Below, in pieces: positions 10,782 through 20,819 of a stretch of DNA of 64,000 nt. The first letter of the stretch is position 1, and each line of letters begins with the position of its first letter. A program made the translations under genes and the position numbers. The stretch lies in the NCBI RefSeq assembly GCF_013426205.1, contig NC_089425.1:248001-312000 (forward strand), written 5' to 3'. This DNA is from Metarhizium brunneum. Taxonomy: Eukaryota > Ascomycota > Sordariomycetes > Hypocreales > Clavicipitaceae. The notes beneath the pieces were generated by a model that did not search any database, was not told where the DNA came from, and worked only from the letters and a program-made list of their open reading frames with translations.

Positions 10782-12000
10782 GCCATGTTGAATGCGTCCG
10801 GTTGCGGCTCGAGCACGGGGCCGACTTGAACCGCAAGAAGGCCAACGGTGCTGCACCTCTTCACATGGCAGTCCGCAATGGCCATGAGGACATCGTGACT
10901 TTGCTTCTCGACCGAGCTGCCCGATTCGACTTTGAGAGCCACATTTCGGCCGCGGTGCTCGTCTGGACGCTGCAGAGAGGCCATCAGAGCATCGTCGACG
11001 TGTTTGTCCGCCGCGCCCTGGCCCAAGAAAACGGGACCTGGCTCCGGAACCCGGGGTTTCTCACGAGATATTGGCAAGAACAATCAGTCCTATTCTATTT
11101 TCTCAAGTGCGGTATCAGCTTGGAGCCTTGCGACATGCTATATGAAGCCGCCAGGGAGGGAGATGATGACGTCGTGAACTTGTTGCTGTACCGAGGGTGG
11201 GACATCAACTTATCAATTCCGGACCTCGGCACAGCTCTGTATGGTGCTGTGGAAGGGAAGAGACGCAAAACCGTTGACTTGCTGCTCCAGAGAAATGCCG
11301 ACGTGAACATGCCCGGCGGATTCTGTGGCAGCCCGCTGGCTGCAGCAATCCATGGTCGGAACCTTGACATCGTGGCCAAGTTGCTTGAGCATGGGGCAAG
11401 AGTAGATACTGTCTACAAGGGCGAGACACCTTTGCTACTCGCCGTCAAGCAGGGCGACCGCAATGTCGTGGACCGTCTCCTCGAGCACAAGGCCGACATC
11501 AAGGCACGCACCGCGCTTGGGAGCTGTATCTTGTCCGAGGCCATTTTCCGGAACGACAGCGACATGGCCTTACACCTACTGCGCAAGAACGTCTCCATTG
11601 ATCAAGTGAACTCGGTTGACTGGACACCGCTCACGGTGGCCGTAATGCAACGAGACATGGAGTTGGTAAAGGCGCTGCTTCTCCGCGAGACCCAGGCCAA
11701 CACCCTCGATGGTCAGGGCACCACGCCCCTTACCATGGCGGTCAGAGGCAACCAGCTCGCTATTGTCAAGTGCTTGCTTGAGAGCGGCAGAGCAGATCCC
11801 ACCATCTCGGACTGTCGAGCGCGGACGCCACTGAGCTGGGCATGTCGCGAGCAAAACAAAGCCATATTTGACCTCTTAAAGCTGGTACTTGGCAAAAATT
11901 GTGACGCTCTTGACCAATACGGCCGTGCTCTGAATGCCGCTGCCGCCGCACCCTTTAACAATGACAACTTCGAGGAGCTTGTGCGTATCAACAAGATCGA
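10782..12000 (+). pseudogene. Ankyrin-repeat protein, 3' part of the same broken gene
   Basis: This continues the ankyrin gene after the LTR insertion in a long open frame (to about 12000). It has some ten further repeats, for example ADLNRKKANGAAPLHMAVRNGH and LLLAVKQGDRNVVDRLLEH. The repeats are well preserved compared with the 5' half, and only the upstream half carries many stops. On its own this half has no convincing start codon or promoter; the first ATG in frame follows the insertion by chance. The frame runs on to 12139, but beyond about 12000 its sequence is out-of-frame DNA of a different gene (pyruvate decarboxylase fragment). The true ankyrin C-terminus is therefore either lost or located downstream at 12612-12957. 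Confidence 0.7.
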
Positions 12001-12611
12001 CTGGATCGTATCGGTTTTGCCACCGGAGCGGCTCTCGGAATCTTCGTGGCGGGGCGGGAAAATAGAACGGCAGCATAAAGAGAAACATTCTTGTCACCGG
12101 CGAAGGATCGTTACAGCTGACTGTGCAGACATTGTCTGATCTTCTTCGCCACGACCTTAATGCCACCATGTAGGCCGGCATCGTCTCGCAAAACCAGCAA
12201 AATTAGCTAACTGCAAGCCCATAGCTTCATTCTTAACAATGATGGTTATACCGTCGAGTGTCTCATCCACGACATGGACGCGTCATATAAGAAAGTCCCA
12301 GTATGGGAGTATAAAAACCTCTGCGCACTTTTCGGACCCCCCTTTGAATCTAGATATTATCGGGTCGAAACTGGAGATGAACTCTTGGCGATCCTATCTG
12401 ATTCGCAATTCAACTTGAATGATTGTACCCAGGTAATTATTTAGAGACGTTGACTCGCATGTTTCGGGTTTTTGGCTGACTTTGGCAGGTTGTCGAGTTG
12501 ATTCTGCACAAGCATGACGCACCATTGTCGGTGAAATTGGCGTCTTCTGCGAAAAAAACCAGAGAAACGATGGAGCGCCTGGAAGTGCTTAGAATGGCTA
12601 TGGAAGTATGA
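12001..12611 (+). pseudogene. 5'-truncated pyruvate decarboxylase C-terminal fragment
   Basis: The translation matches the C-terminal TPP-binding third of fungal pyruvate decarboxylase. It has the IGFATGAALG segment, a GEGSLQLTVQ block (normally GDGS) followed by FILNNDGYTVE (the NN of the TPP/Mg motif), then a LIHDMDA-like stretch and a terminal ELILHKHDAP block. Two good introns survive at 12170-12224 (GTAGGC...CCATAG with GCTAAC branch) and 12433-12488. The first third of the fragment is in another frame: a one-base shift and a TAA/TAG lie near 12072. The N-terminal and central PDC domains are absent, being replaced upstream by ankyrin sequence. This is therefore a dead fragment captured next to the ankyrin relic. 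Pyruvate decarboxylase normally converts pyruvate to acetaldehyde in the cytosol. Confidence 0.65.
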
Positions 12612-12957
12612 GGTAACCGATTCACCTGATGAGGCCTTCAAATCTGGCACAGGCACAACAATCAACAGGAAACGCCCGGCATCCAGAGACCTTTAGCACC
12701 GGCAGGGAGCTGATGATGATCGGCACAGGCGTAGTCCGAACCCTACGCTGTCGCCTATCCGAGTGCAAGTTTTCGTGTTTCAGGGAGACAAGAGCCTCCC
12801 AGACACGGCATCTCCGAGTTCTAGGATGCCGAATGTACCAGTACCGTCCACTGCACCAACCCCGCGGATTGATGACACGACTTTGGACTTGAACCAGCAA
12901 GAAGATAACGAGTCTTCTGGCGCTGACATCGACTTGGGAGAATGGCAATACGAATGA
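12612..12957 (+). pseudogene. Relic of a low-complexity acidic C-terminal tail
   Basis: In one frame the sequence reads as a Pro/Ser-rich then Asp/Glu-rich tail ending DLGEWQYE and TGA at 12955-12957. It is interrupted by one TAG (near 12692) that would be CAG before a C-to-T change. It may be the original C-terminus of the ankyrin gene displaced by the pyruvate decarboxylase fragment, or part of a third gene. No domain is recognised. Confidence 0.3.
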
Positions 12958-15124
12958 CGTTAGCCTGACTTTTGAAACTGGCTTATATTACCTGACTGTT
13001 ATAGATGGTTGCTTTGTAAAGAGAATGCTTCCATGTCTCGTGTAAGGCAGCAAAGACCGAGTCGGTATTTCTGCTAGCTCGTATAGTCTGGTGCTTTCAA
13101 TGTTGATGACATGTACCCCTGCTAGCGTGCTCATGGGATAGACTTCAAATGTTGACGTCCAAAAACAGACAGCATAGCGAACCACTCAGGGGTCCGGTCG
13201 GACTGTGGAGTGGTATTAATGCAACTCGGGTTAATGTCAGCCGAGGGATCGGCTATCAGACGATACTAAGCCTTGCATAGTTGGGCTGATTTAATACCTA
13301 GTAGTAACATGCCCTTTCCATACATATGTAGCTTCACAAAGAGTATTATGCATTTATTTAAGCATATTCTATGCATCTGCTACCAGACAGGACACGTCAA
13401 GCACAGGTATCCTAGGACAAGTCATGATACAGAGCAGGCATGCCCCCTGTACTCGCCTACCTAACTACTTAAGTAGCCTATTGCTCGGAGGTAGTTGGTT
13501 ACCCGGTTTGCCGTTGGACGGAAGCTAAAAAAATGAGATTGTAACGTAGGGACTTGGGTATAACCGAACAGATATTTATTAATATTGTTCTCGGAGTATT
13601 ATATTTGGATAATATCCAATCAATCTTTCAATGTTAGCCACGTGCCTTAATTCGGACCCGAACAAGCCGAAAATTAAATTGACCGCCCACGTGCGCAAGG
13701 GTGCTAGCATCAGCTCACGATTAAACTGCCGTGACTCCGTGAATAGTTCGCAGATTGCGTCAAGTGCGCTCTTCCTGATGTATCCCAGAACTACCGATTG
13801 GCCACTGCCTGGGCCGCCACGGTCTAGTCCCTGCAGCATGTGGGAGCCGACACGGGCCAAAGAGACCGGATATCTGGAACGATTACAATCAATTGATAGC
13901 ATTACGTAGTAACCAGGGCCTAGTATCCTGCGCCTTGGGTATTATCCAACCCACGTCCCGTACTCTCATTATATCAGATCAGTAGTTAGCGGTATTTTAT
14001 ACCAGCTATCCTCAATATCCATGTCTATACCGAATTCTCATTATTCACGAAAGACATGAGTTCATGCAAAGGGAGCCTGCTGAGTTGCATCACACAAATA
14101 TGACTCATGATACATTTCACGTTGTGATTGTCCTGCCTCTCTCCTGTGAGAAGGGCCGATGCCATTTATCCTGGCCACCTAAGAAAACCAGGATGGCTGG
14201 CCAGCGTTTCAAAACTTCTGATACCTATGAGGTTATAACATCCAGCAATCACATGTCAGCCTTCTCAGACATGCTTGAACTGCCCCACTACATGCCGAAG
14301 TGTCTGGTACGTCCGTGTTATTTGCGATATTAGATTAATTGACTCTATCCACCCATCGACATGTGGCTTCGCTTGGTTCGCAACGCTATCCTCGTTTGGA
14401 AGAGGCTTTAATCGCATTAACAAAACCAATTCAGGTGTAAAAGGCGTCTTCTAATACAGAAAATGAATAGACTCTGGCTTTTTATCAAGTCAAGTAAAAA
14501 GAAAGAAAAAATAGGCCAGATGCAAGACGTCTAGTAACACTGTATTTTGGCCGTACCTGGGCCAGGGAACCTTGATCTACCAAGCGACAAACCATGAACG
14601 CATTGTAATGCGTTAGCTCTGGTTCTTTTGTAACTAAGCTAGTGACCTAGACAATAATATTATGTGATGTCTCTTGGCCAGTCTGTCATGTAGATTTCAA
14701 GTCCTTGGCACATCGACCCAGGAATCTAAGAGCAACAATAGCGACGAGTACTGTACATAGCTACAAAACTTATACACAGCCAGGATTCCCTATCCATGCG
14801 TTATGCGCATTGTTCAGACCAATTTTACTTTCATGTACAGCTTCCGAGATTTCCGAGATGGGCTTTTGGCATTGTATCATGAAATGGCAAGATAAAGCCA
14901 AGAAAGTGGTGCATTGGCAGCCTAGTTCCCCGACAGAGATGCTTCAGTAAAATTATATAAACCACTATTGCCAACATCTATCGCCGCAATGCATCAGACT
15001 TGCATACTGTATCAATTTGCCTTACTTGGTGTCTATTCAGAAGACTCCCGTCTTACTTGAGCAGTCTTTACGTTCATTAATCTATCCAACACTCTCACTG
15101 CCCAGAAAAGTAGTCTCGCCAAAG
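12958..15124. other. Intergenic, gene-poor
   Basis: About 2.2 kb. A minus-strand frame at 13579-13902 (107 codons) has a fairly protein-like composition but no start context, splice sites or recognised family. It may be a relic. Otherwise nothing is supported. Confidence 0.4.
14954..14960 (+). promoter_or_regulatory. TATA box of the enterotoxin-like gene
   Basis: TATATAA lies about 165 bp upstream of the ATG at 15125, with CT-rich sequence between them, a common layout for inducible fungal genes. Confidence 0.4.
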
Positions 15125-17685
15125 ATGCCGTGGCTGCCTTGGTCCCCCCTCGGATGCGTGGCGGCATTCTTCGCCGTCCTAGACGTATGCCAGGCGCACA
15201 ATCCAAAGGACAACCCCGAGTACTACGTTTTCCGTGGAGATGGCAGAGATCCAGACGAAATCCGGGAGGCAGGGGGATTTGTCCCTGACCCGGAGGCGGC
15301 GATATACACCAACCCTACCACGTTCAGCCTCGACAATCATGTTAATGGAAGAACGGGTTCGTCGGCTTACGTGTCGACATCAGCAGAGTTTGGACAGGCG
15401 GCAAGAAATTTTGCCGGGCCGGGAAACTACGTTTACCGAATCCACGTCACCCCCAACATGATCGACGTAAATGCGGCTCTTGCTGGTGGCCATCCATACC
15501 CAAGACAGGAGGAGGCTAGCGCCTTGGGTGGCATTCCATGGACTGCAGTCGAGGGCTGGCTCCAACTTGGCGAGGACCGTGAATTTCCAGAAGACTACGA
15601 ATTTTTGAACGATGACTCCGCGGCCAGGCTTACAGGCAGATACGTGGCCGAGTTTGCCGATCAGTTTGAGCCTAACCGGGCATATGACGACCGCGGACTC
15701 GGAGGGCCTGCTAGGCTAACTGGAACCAATCCTCAAGTCGCTTTGTTGGCAGCTCAGCTCCCAGATGAAGCGCGACTAATAAATGCGGCGACTACCTTTA
15801 TGAACAACTATGCCTTGGCTATCGGGTGGACGGAGAACCAGGCGTTCCCCTATACTCCCCCAACGCCACCACTGAGCACTGAACCGGTAGCTTTACCGGA
15901 GGCTGACGTTGTGAGTATTCCAGAGGCTGAAAGGGAGGACTTGGCAGAGGGCCGATTCGATAACCTCCAATGCCCGGCACTCGCTGTCGCATTGGGAGTC
16001 ACACTTCTCCAACCCAAGGGGCCCAACTCGAAGAGATACGTGCTGAAATCTCGAGATGACAAGAAGGGTATTTGCCCTTTATTTCCCACAAAGTGTCATG
16101 TATTGCCCTTTATTGCTAACATTCCACCCTCGGCATATCAGAACAATGTGAACAGCTCCGAGATATTGTTAGTCGGCTAACGTCCAGGAAAAAGCAAACA
16201 AAGCCAGCAGGTAAGTGAAACACGACCGAATAGAAAAGAATTTCTAGACACAAGAACATGTTGCCTAACTGCCACAGGCAAGAAAACCACTGTTGATCTT
16301 TGCGGAAATGGTCCTCTCAACCCTCCTTGTACTACGGTTGAAGCCTTTGACGACAAGTGCGGTAGGTTTCGCCTTGATTTATACCGTCCTAATTTCCATC
16401 AACTAACACGCTGGATTCAAGTCGCCATACCGCAGGGCTACCAGAACACACTATCTGGCGTAAAGGCACATGAGGCTACTAGTATCTGCCGCTTTTATCT
16501 GTAAGCCCTCGTTTCTACTAGCTTGGCTACACGGAGACTGACGTGATTCAAAAACATTTCAGAGAGCCCGACTGCAAGGGTAGGTACTTCGAAGCTGATG
16601 GCCAAGTTGTCGACCTCTCCACGGCGCGTCCCGACTTTAATGATAAGGTTGCTTCCCTTATCTGCGACACGCCAAAACCACACCCGGCACTTAAGCGCTG
16701 GCAATGGTCGTCAAGGAGCCATTACAGATACTGCACTCGTTTGGACAAGGTGTCTCTTGACTTTAAGCTGGCCAATAACGATGGATCCGGGACGTACGAC
16801 AAGATCAAGCTGGCTATTGATGACGCCGGACAAAAGGTGCACGTCATCACCGAAGGTCCCTCGCCTGGTTATAAGGTCTCGCAGGACTTTAATCTGAGGG
16901 ACATGTTTGGCATGGATACCGTCGCTCTGAGCCAAATTAAAAGACTCCGCCTTCTGGATGAGCTGACGGACAGGACGTTTGGAGGAGACGCGTGGGAGCT
17001 CCTTGGTAAAAAAAGAATCACCCCACGCGGTCTTGGTGTTTTCAAACTGAAAGCTAATTCCACTCTAGGACTCAAGCTCAAGGCACGGTGCGCCGGCTCG
17101 GGAATCAACATCGCAATGGAGAAATTCTCCAACCTTAACAAGGGATTGCAGGCCAAGCCTACTGAGCCAGGACGGTTCCAGTACAACAGGGACTGGGAGG
17201 TCTGGGCCGACGATATCAAACCCCAAGACTGGGTTGCCAAGCCCCTATGCAGCCACTTTCAACGCATGAGCGTCAATCTGCACGTCGCTGATGCAAACTG
17301 GGCGGGAACTAACAACGACATCTACGCCAAGGTGGGCGAGGGGAGCTTTTTGATCGCTCGCCATCCTTCTCGCAGGGAAGTTTTCACCACCGACATCGAC
17401 GTCGACAAGGCCTACAAGACGAAGCACGTTCCCGTCACGAATGTTGCGTCTGTTGGGATTGAGAGCAAGGGTGGCAATGACGCGGCGTTGCCTGAAAGTA
17501 AGAAAGAAACCATGGCCTTGTCTAAACGAGAAGCGACTGACACATTTTTTTTAGTGGTGACGGTGTACGGAGTCTGCTCTACCACGTCTACAGTGCTCTC
17601 TGTTAAGCAGGAAATCACCGACTGGCTCTATGACGGTCAGACTATGACTATTAAGCTACCTCCTGAGAACTGGGTCAGGGCTTAG
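15125..17685 (+). CDS. Secreted enterotoxin-A-like ADP-ribosyltransferase
   Basis: Exons at 15125-16067, 16142-16210, 16278-16361, 16422-16500, 16563-17497 and 17555-17685 join in phase to a 746-aa protein. All introns are GT-AG, and the last is in-frame. The ATG at 15125 is chosen because it begins a signal peptide (about residues 1-24). Residues 30-230 match the heat-labile-enterotoxin A-chain fold. They have the NAD-binding Arg in YVFRGDGR (R37), an STS motif (84-86), and QEE (128-130) followed by SALGGIP, which carries the catalytic Glu. Arginine-specific bacterial relatives have ExE, so this Q-x-E form is notable. The C-terminal 450 or so residues are a Cys-containing region of unknown function with no B-subunit. 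Such genes are expanded in insect-pathogenic Hypocreales. The substrate is unknown, and activity is inferred from motifs. Confidence 0.8.
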
Positions 17686-18900
17686 GGGTATTTGAGACGG
17701 GGGGCGTCCCTGCTGTGAGGCCGTCATAATCTGATCAGACGCAAGTCTGTTGAAGGATATAGGGTTCCTCTAACGGATGGTCGTCTGCTCGCAACAGTAC
17801 AAAGGATGTAGTGTTAGATACAAGGATCAAGCCAGGATATACTTCTACTAGGCGAAACGCCTTCTGATCGTCGTCCTGTTACTGTTGGATCACCTTTAGG
17901 AAGACTGATTTATTAAAGTGTTTATATATATTCTTACTTTTAAATTCTACTTCTTATACCTTTTGATTATAATATAGCGGCTTTTATAGTAAAAGTAGTA
18001 GTTAAAAAAAGTTATTAACCAAAAGGATATTAAGACTACTAAAACACTTTTTATTCCTAGTAAGAAATATATTATATAAATAATTATTAATCTAAGAAAG
18101 CTATTATAATCCCACTATGCTCTTTTTATTAATAATTAGGTACTTAATATATTTTACCTTTTTTAGACTTAGGTTATATTAATAGGTAATAAGAGCCTAA
18201 AGTACTTATTAATTAAGAGGTATACTAACAAGTGTAAAGTAGTACATAATATTTAATTTCCTATTATACTCATTAGTATAGTATACTAAATAAGTATTCC
18301 TTTCCTTACAATTATAGCTTAGAGGTATATAAAAGGCAAATTAATAAGGTATAACTTCCTAGGCTACTTTTACTATTCCTGGTAATTGTCCTATTCATGA
18401 GCCAAAGGGGCTTTTTCGCACGAGATACAAGATATCCTTTTTATTTCCTCTATTCTGAGTGAGCTTTTTGTTCTTTCAGCCATTTGGCACCATGAGAGAA
18501 GTGTAGGCCATGCCACAATCGGTTATTTTCCCCGTGCGGGCGTCCATACTATGTCGTCCTACGACTGTTGATGCTGGTTTGGAACTTGACCGACTTGTGA
18601 GACATGGCTGTCTCGGCAGGTGCTGAAATGTCATGCAAAGGCGGAAATCCTTAGTTGCACCCCAATGTGACGTCGTTCCATTGCGCTCTCCTTATCAAAT
18701 ACAAATCCCCGCATAAGCTGGGGAGTTCAAACCACTGGGAGAGCCAAGCTCTTTCCTCTCGTGGTTGATTTGTGTCGCGGTTCTTGTTTTCAGCAAGGCG
18801 CAATTGAGACATAGTAATCATCGGTAGCTCACATTCAAAATGAGCCCCTCTCTCCAAGACATGAGAGGCGAGTCAAGATAAGTCAACCAGGATAATCCAA
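17686..18900. other. AT-rich, RIP-like island and flanks
   Basis: From about 17895 to 18365 the sequence is extremely A/T-rich with TA-dense runs and no coding capacity, in sharp contrast to its roughly 50% GC surroundings. This is typical of a transposon copy destroyed by repeat-induced point mutation. No element can be identified from it. 18366-18900 is ordinary intergenic sequence. Confidence 0.6.
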
Positions 18901-19141
18901 TGTTACACGGAGGTCACGTTATAGTAAAGGCCCGGGCCGACCCTCGTACCCGACGATAGTTACACAAGGGCTCGAGACCCAGCTGAGGCCTTAGGGCTCC
19001 GGGCTCGCCTCACCTCAGCTTGATATACAGAAGGGTTAATTGTCCTTTAAGACCTTAGGAAATCATAGATGCTTGATATCAAAGCGACTATTATCTAAAT
19101 ACGAATTCGTTTCAAGGCCTTATAACCAAGCCCTTGTCACA
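18901..19141 (+). repeat. LTR-like repeat copy, long subfamily
   Basis: 241 bp starting exactly TGTTACACGG and ending CCCTTGTCACA. It aligns with 10066-10314, including the extra 5' block (AAAGGC..GGGCCG) and the GACGATAGTTACACAAGGGCT segment. It is followed 104 bp later by a second copy in the same direction. Confidence 0.7.
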
Positions 19142-19245
19142 CCCCAAGGTCGGGAACCTCAGCAGGCAGACAGCGTTTGTTGCACGGAAAAGGCCCAACG
19201 CATCGTGACGCCCAAGGAAGGGGCTTCACCGATACGGGACTTATT

Positions 19246-19426
19246 TGTTACACGACTTGAACACGTGTCCAGGCAAGAGCCCTAGGCCCGGGCGTCCCTT
19301 TTATGTATATATGGTGGTCACCTCTCCCTTACTTCCTCTTAGCAACTCGGGACCTTTGACATCCTACGAGGTTATTATTGAATTGAACCCTTACGTTCCA
19401 AACCCTCTAATCGAGCCCTTGTCACA
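19246..19426 (+). repeat. LTR-like repeat copy, diverged
   Basis: 181 bp starting TGTTACACG and ending GAGCCCTTGTCACA. It keeps the central GGGACCTTTGACATC block but is diverged elsewhere. With 18901-19141 it could be the second terminus of a degraded short element (total 526 bp), but the outer flanks (tccaa, gggtt) show no target duplication. Confidence 0.6.
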
Positions 19427-20819
19427 GGGTTGCTGCTTGTGTGGGCTGAAACGCCTGTATTTCCTACCCGTGAAACTCACGCAAGTTGATGGCAAACGAA
19501 GCCCTGTACACGTATATATATGTAATTGGTCGTTGGTGGACAGCGCTTAGCACCTCTGTTTCACAAAGAATGCGGCGTCATCACGCCACGACGAAGGTCA
19601 CGTCAGGACCGCCCGTCAACGCACCGATCAGCAAGCCCCGCTGCACTGATAAACGGCGAGCAGACATGGAGTATCTGGTATGTCTTATTTCGGCGAGTGT
19701 CAGCACACCGGGCTGGCTGAAGCAATGGTGGTGTGGAGCGGTTTCTGCATGTCTGGTGCAGTCAGACGAAGAATATCCAAGCACCAGACAGGTATGGCCG
19801 AAACATACAGGGTGACTGTCACAAAGGCTGCCTACTACTGAATACACACAGCTGTACTCCGTAGTTTTCGCCCTACAAGTTGTTCGCTAGCTGCAAGGTA
19901 ACCGTGACATCAAAAGCCACCACCAATTGGACCAGCTGAATGCCCAACCTCTTTCCGAACTTCCCCTTGAAGGTCTCTTTGCCACCTGATTTTAAAGGTG
20001 TATGCATGTAGCGACCGGAGGTTCCGAAGAGGTGGACCGGGCGAGGGTTATATTGGTATGAATGCTGGCATATTTGATCTAGGCCATGCCAGACGCACCA
20101 TCCAGGGCGACATAGCAGCAGCGCCTCAATATTTAGTTGCTTACTATGTTCACTACAATCTCAGAACACACTCGCCTAAACAACGCGACCTAGCACTACT
20201 GTTCTAAACGAGCTGGGGTCCAAAGTCGAATGATTGGAACACCACTTCGTTCAAAGGGCCGGACAACGGGACCTGTGGCGGGCGTTGTACTTCACCGGAT
20301 AGATAGCCATTGACAGCACGCTTGGGATGATTGGTTCCTTCCCGCACCGTTGGAACAGGGTTCGGTCTCAGGTTGGACGGCAGAACTGTCGAACGACAGG
20401 CGCGGGTGTCACGCACAATGCCGATGGTCTAGGTAGGACACGTCATAGGTAGGAAATGGGTAATCCATCCAATAATATTCCCTGATTTAGGTACGATGAT
20501 TGAAACAGAATAGGCCTAATGTCAAATCTTGCATGTTCCGCTGCTGTCTTAGAATACCGTTGCGGCATGTGACACAGCCTCCAAAACTTCCCTATTCGAC
20601 ATCATGCGTGATAGTGTGTGCCACTACAGTCTTTTTTGATATATCTAGACTGTCATGTAAGCACCTCAAGATTGGTTGACATGTCTGAGCAATGGGTACA
20701 ACGAAAGTGTACGCGATGCGCAGGACTAGCCACCGTCGTGCTCCGGAGTCGAAAGAAACATCAAACAGCAAGTTGCGAGCTATTTTCTCACACGCTTAGT
20801 CTTTGTTTCCGACTACACG
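19427..20819. other. Intergenic upstream of the cluster regulator
   Basis: About 1.4 kb between the repeats and the first cluster gene. Only short overlapping frames without recognisable features are present. It contains no copy of the 16-bp motif found in the other cluster promoters. Confidence 0.45.

Noticed and set aside
11044..11055. CCGGAACCCGG resembling the cluster promoter motif
   Set aside because: It lies inside ankyrin coding sequence and lacks the upstream CGGGA half of the motif, so it is taken as chance.
18901..19426. Second complete TRIM-like element formed by two LTR copies
   Set aside because: The outer flanks lack a target duplication, the two repeats are strongly diverged and the 104-bp interior shows no polypurine tract, so only two repeat copies are reported.
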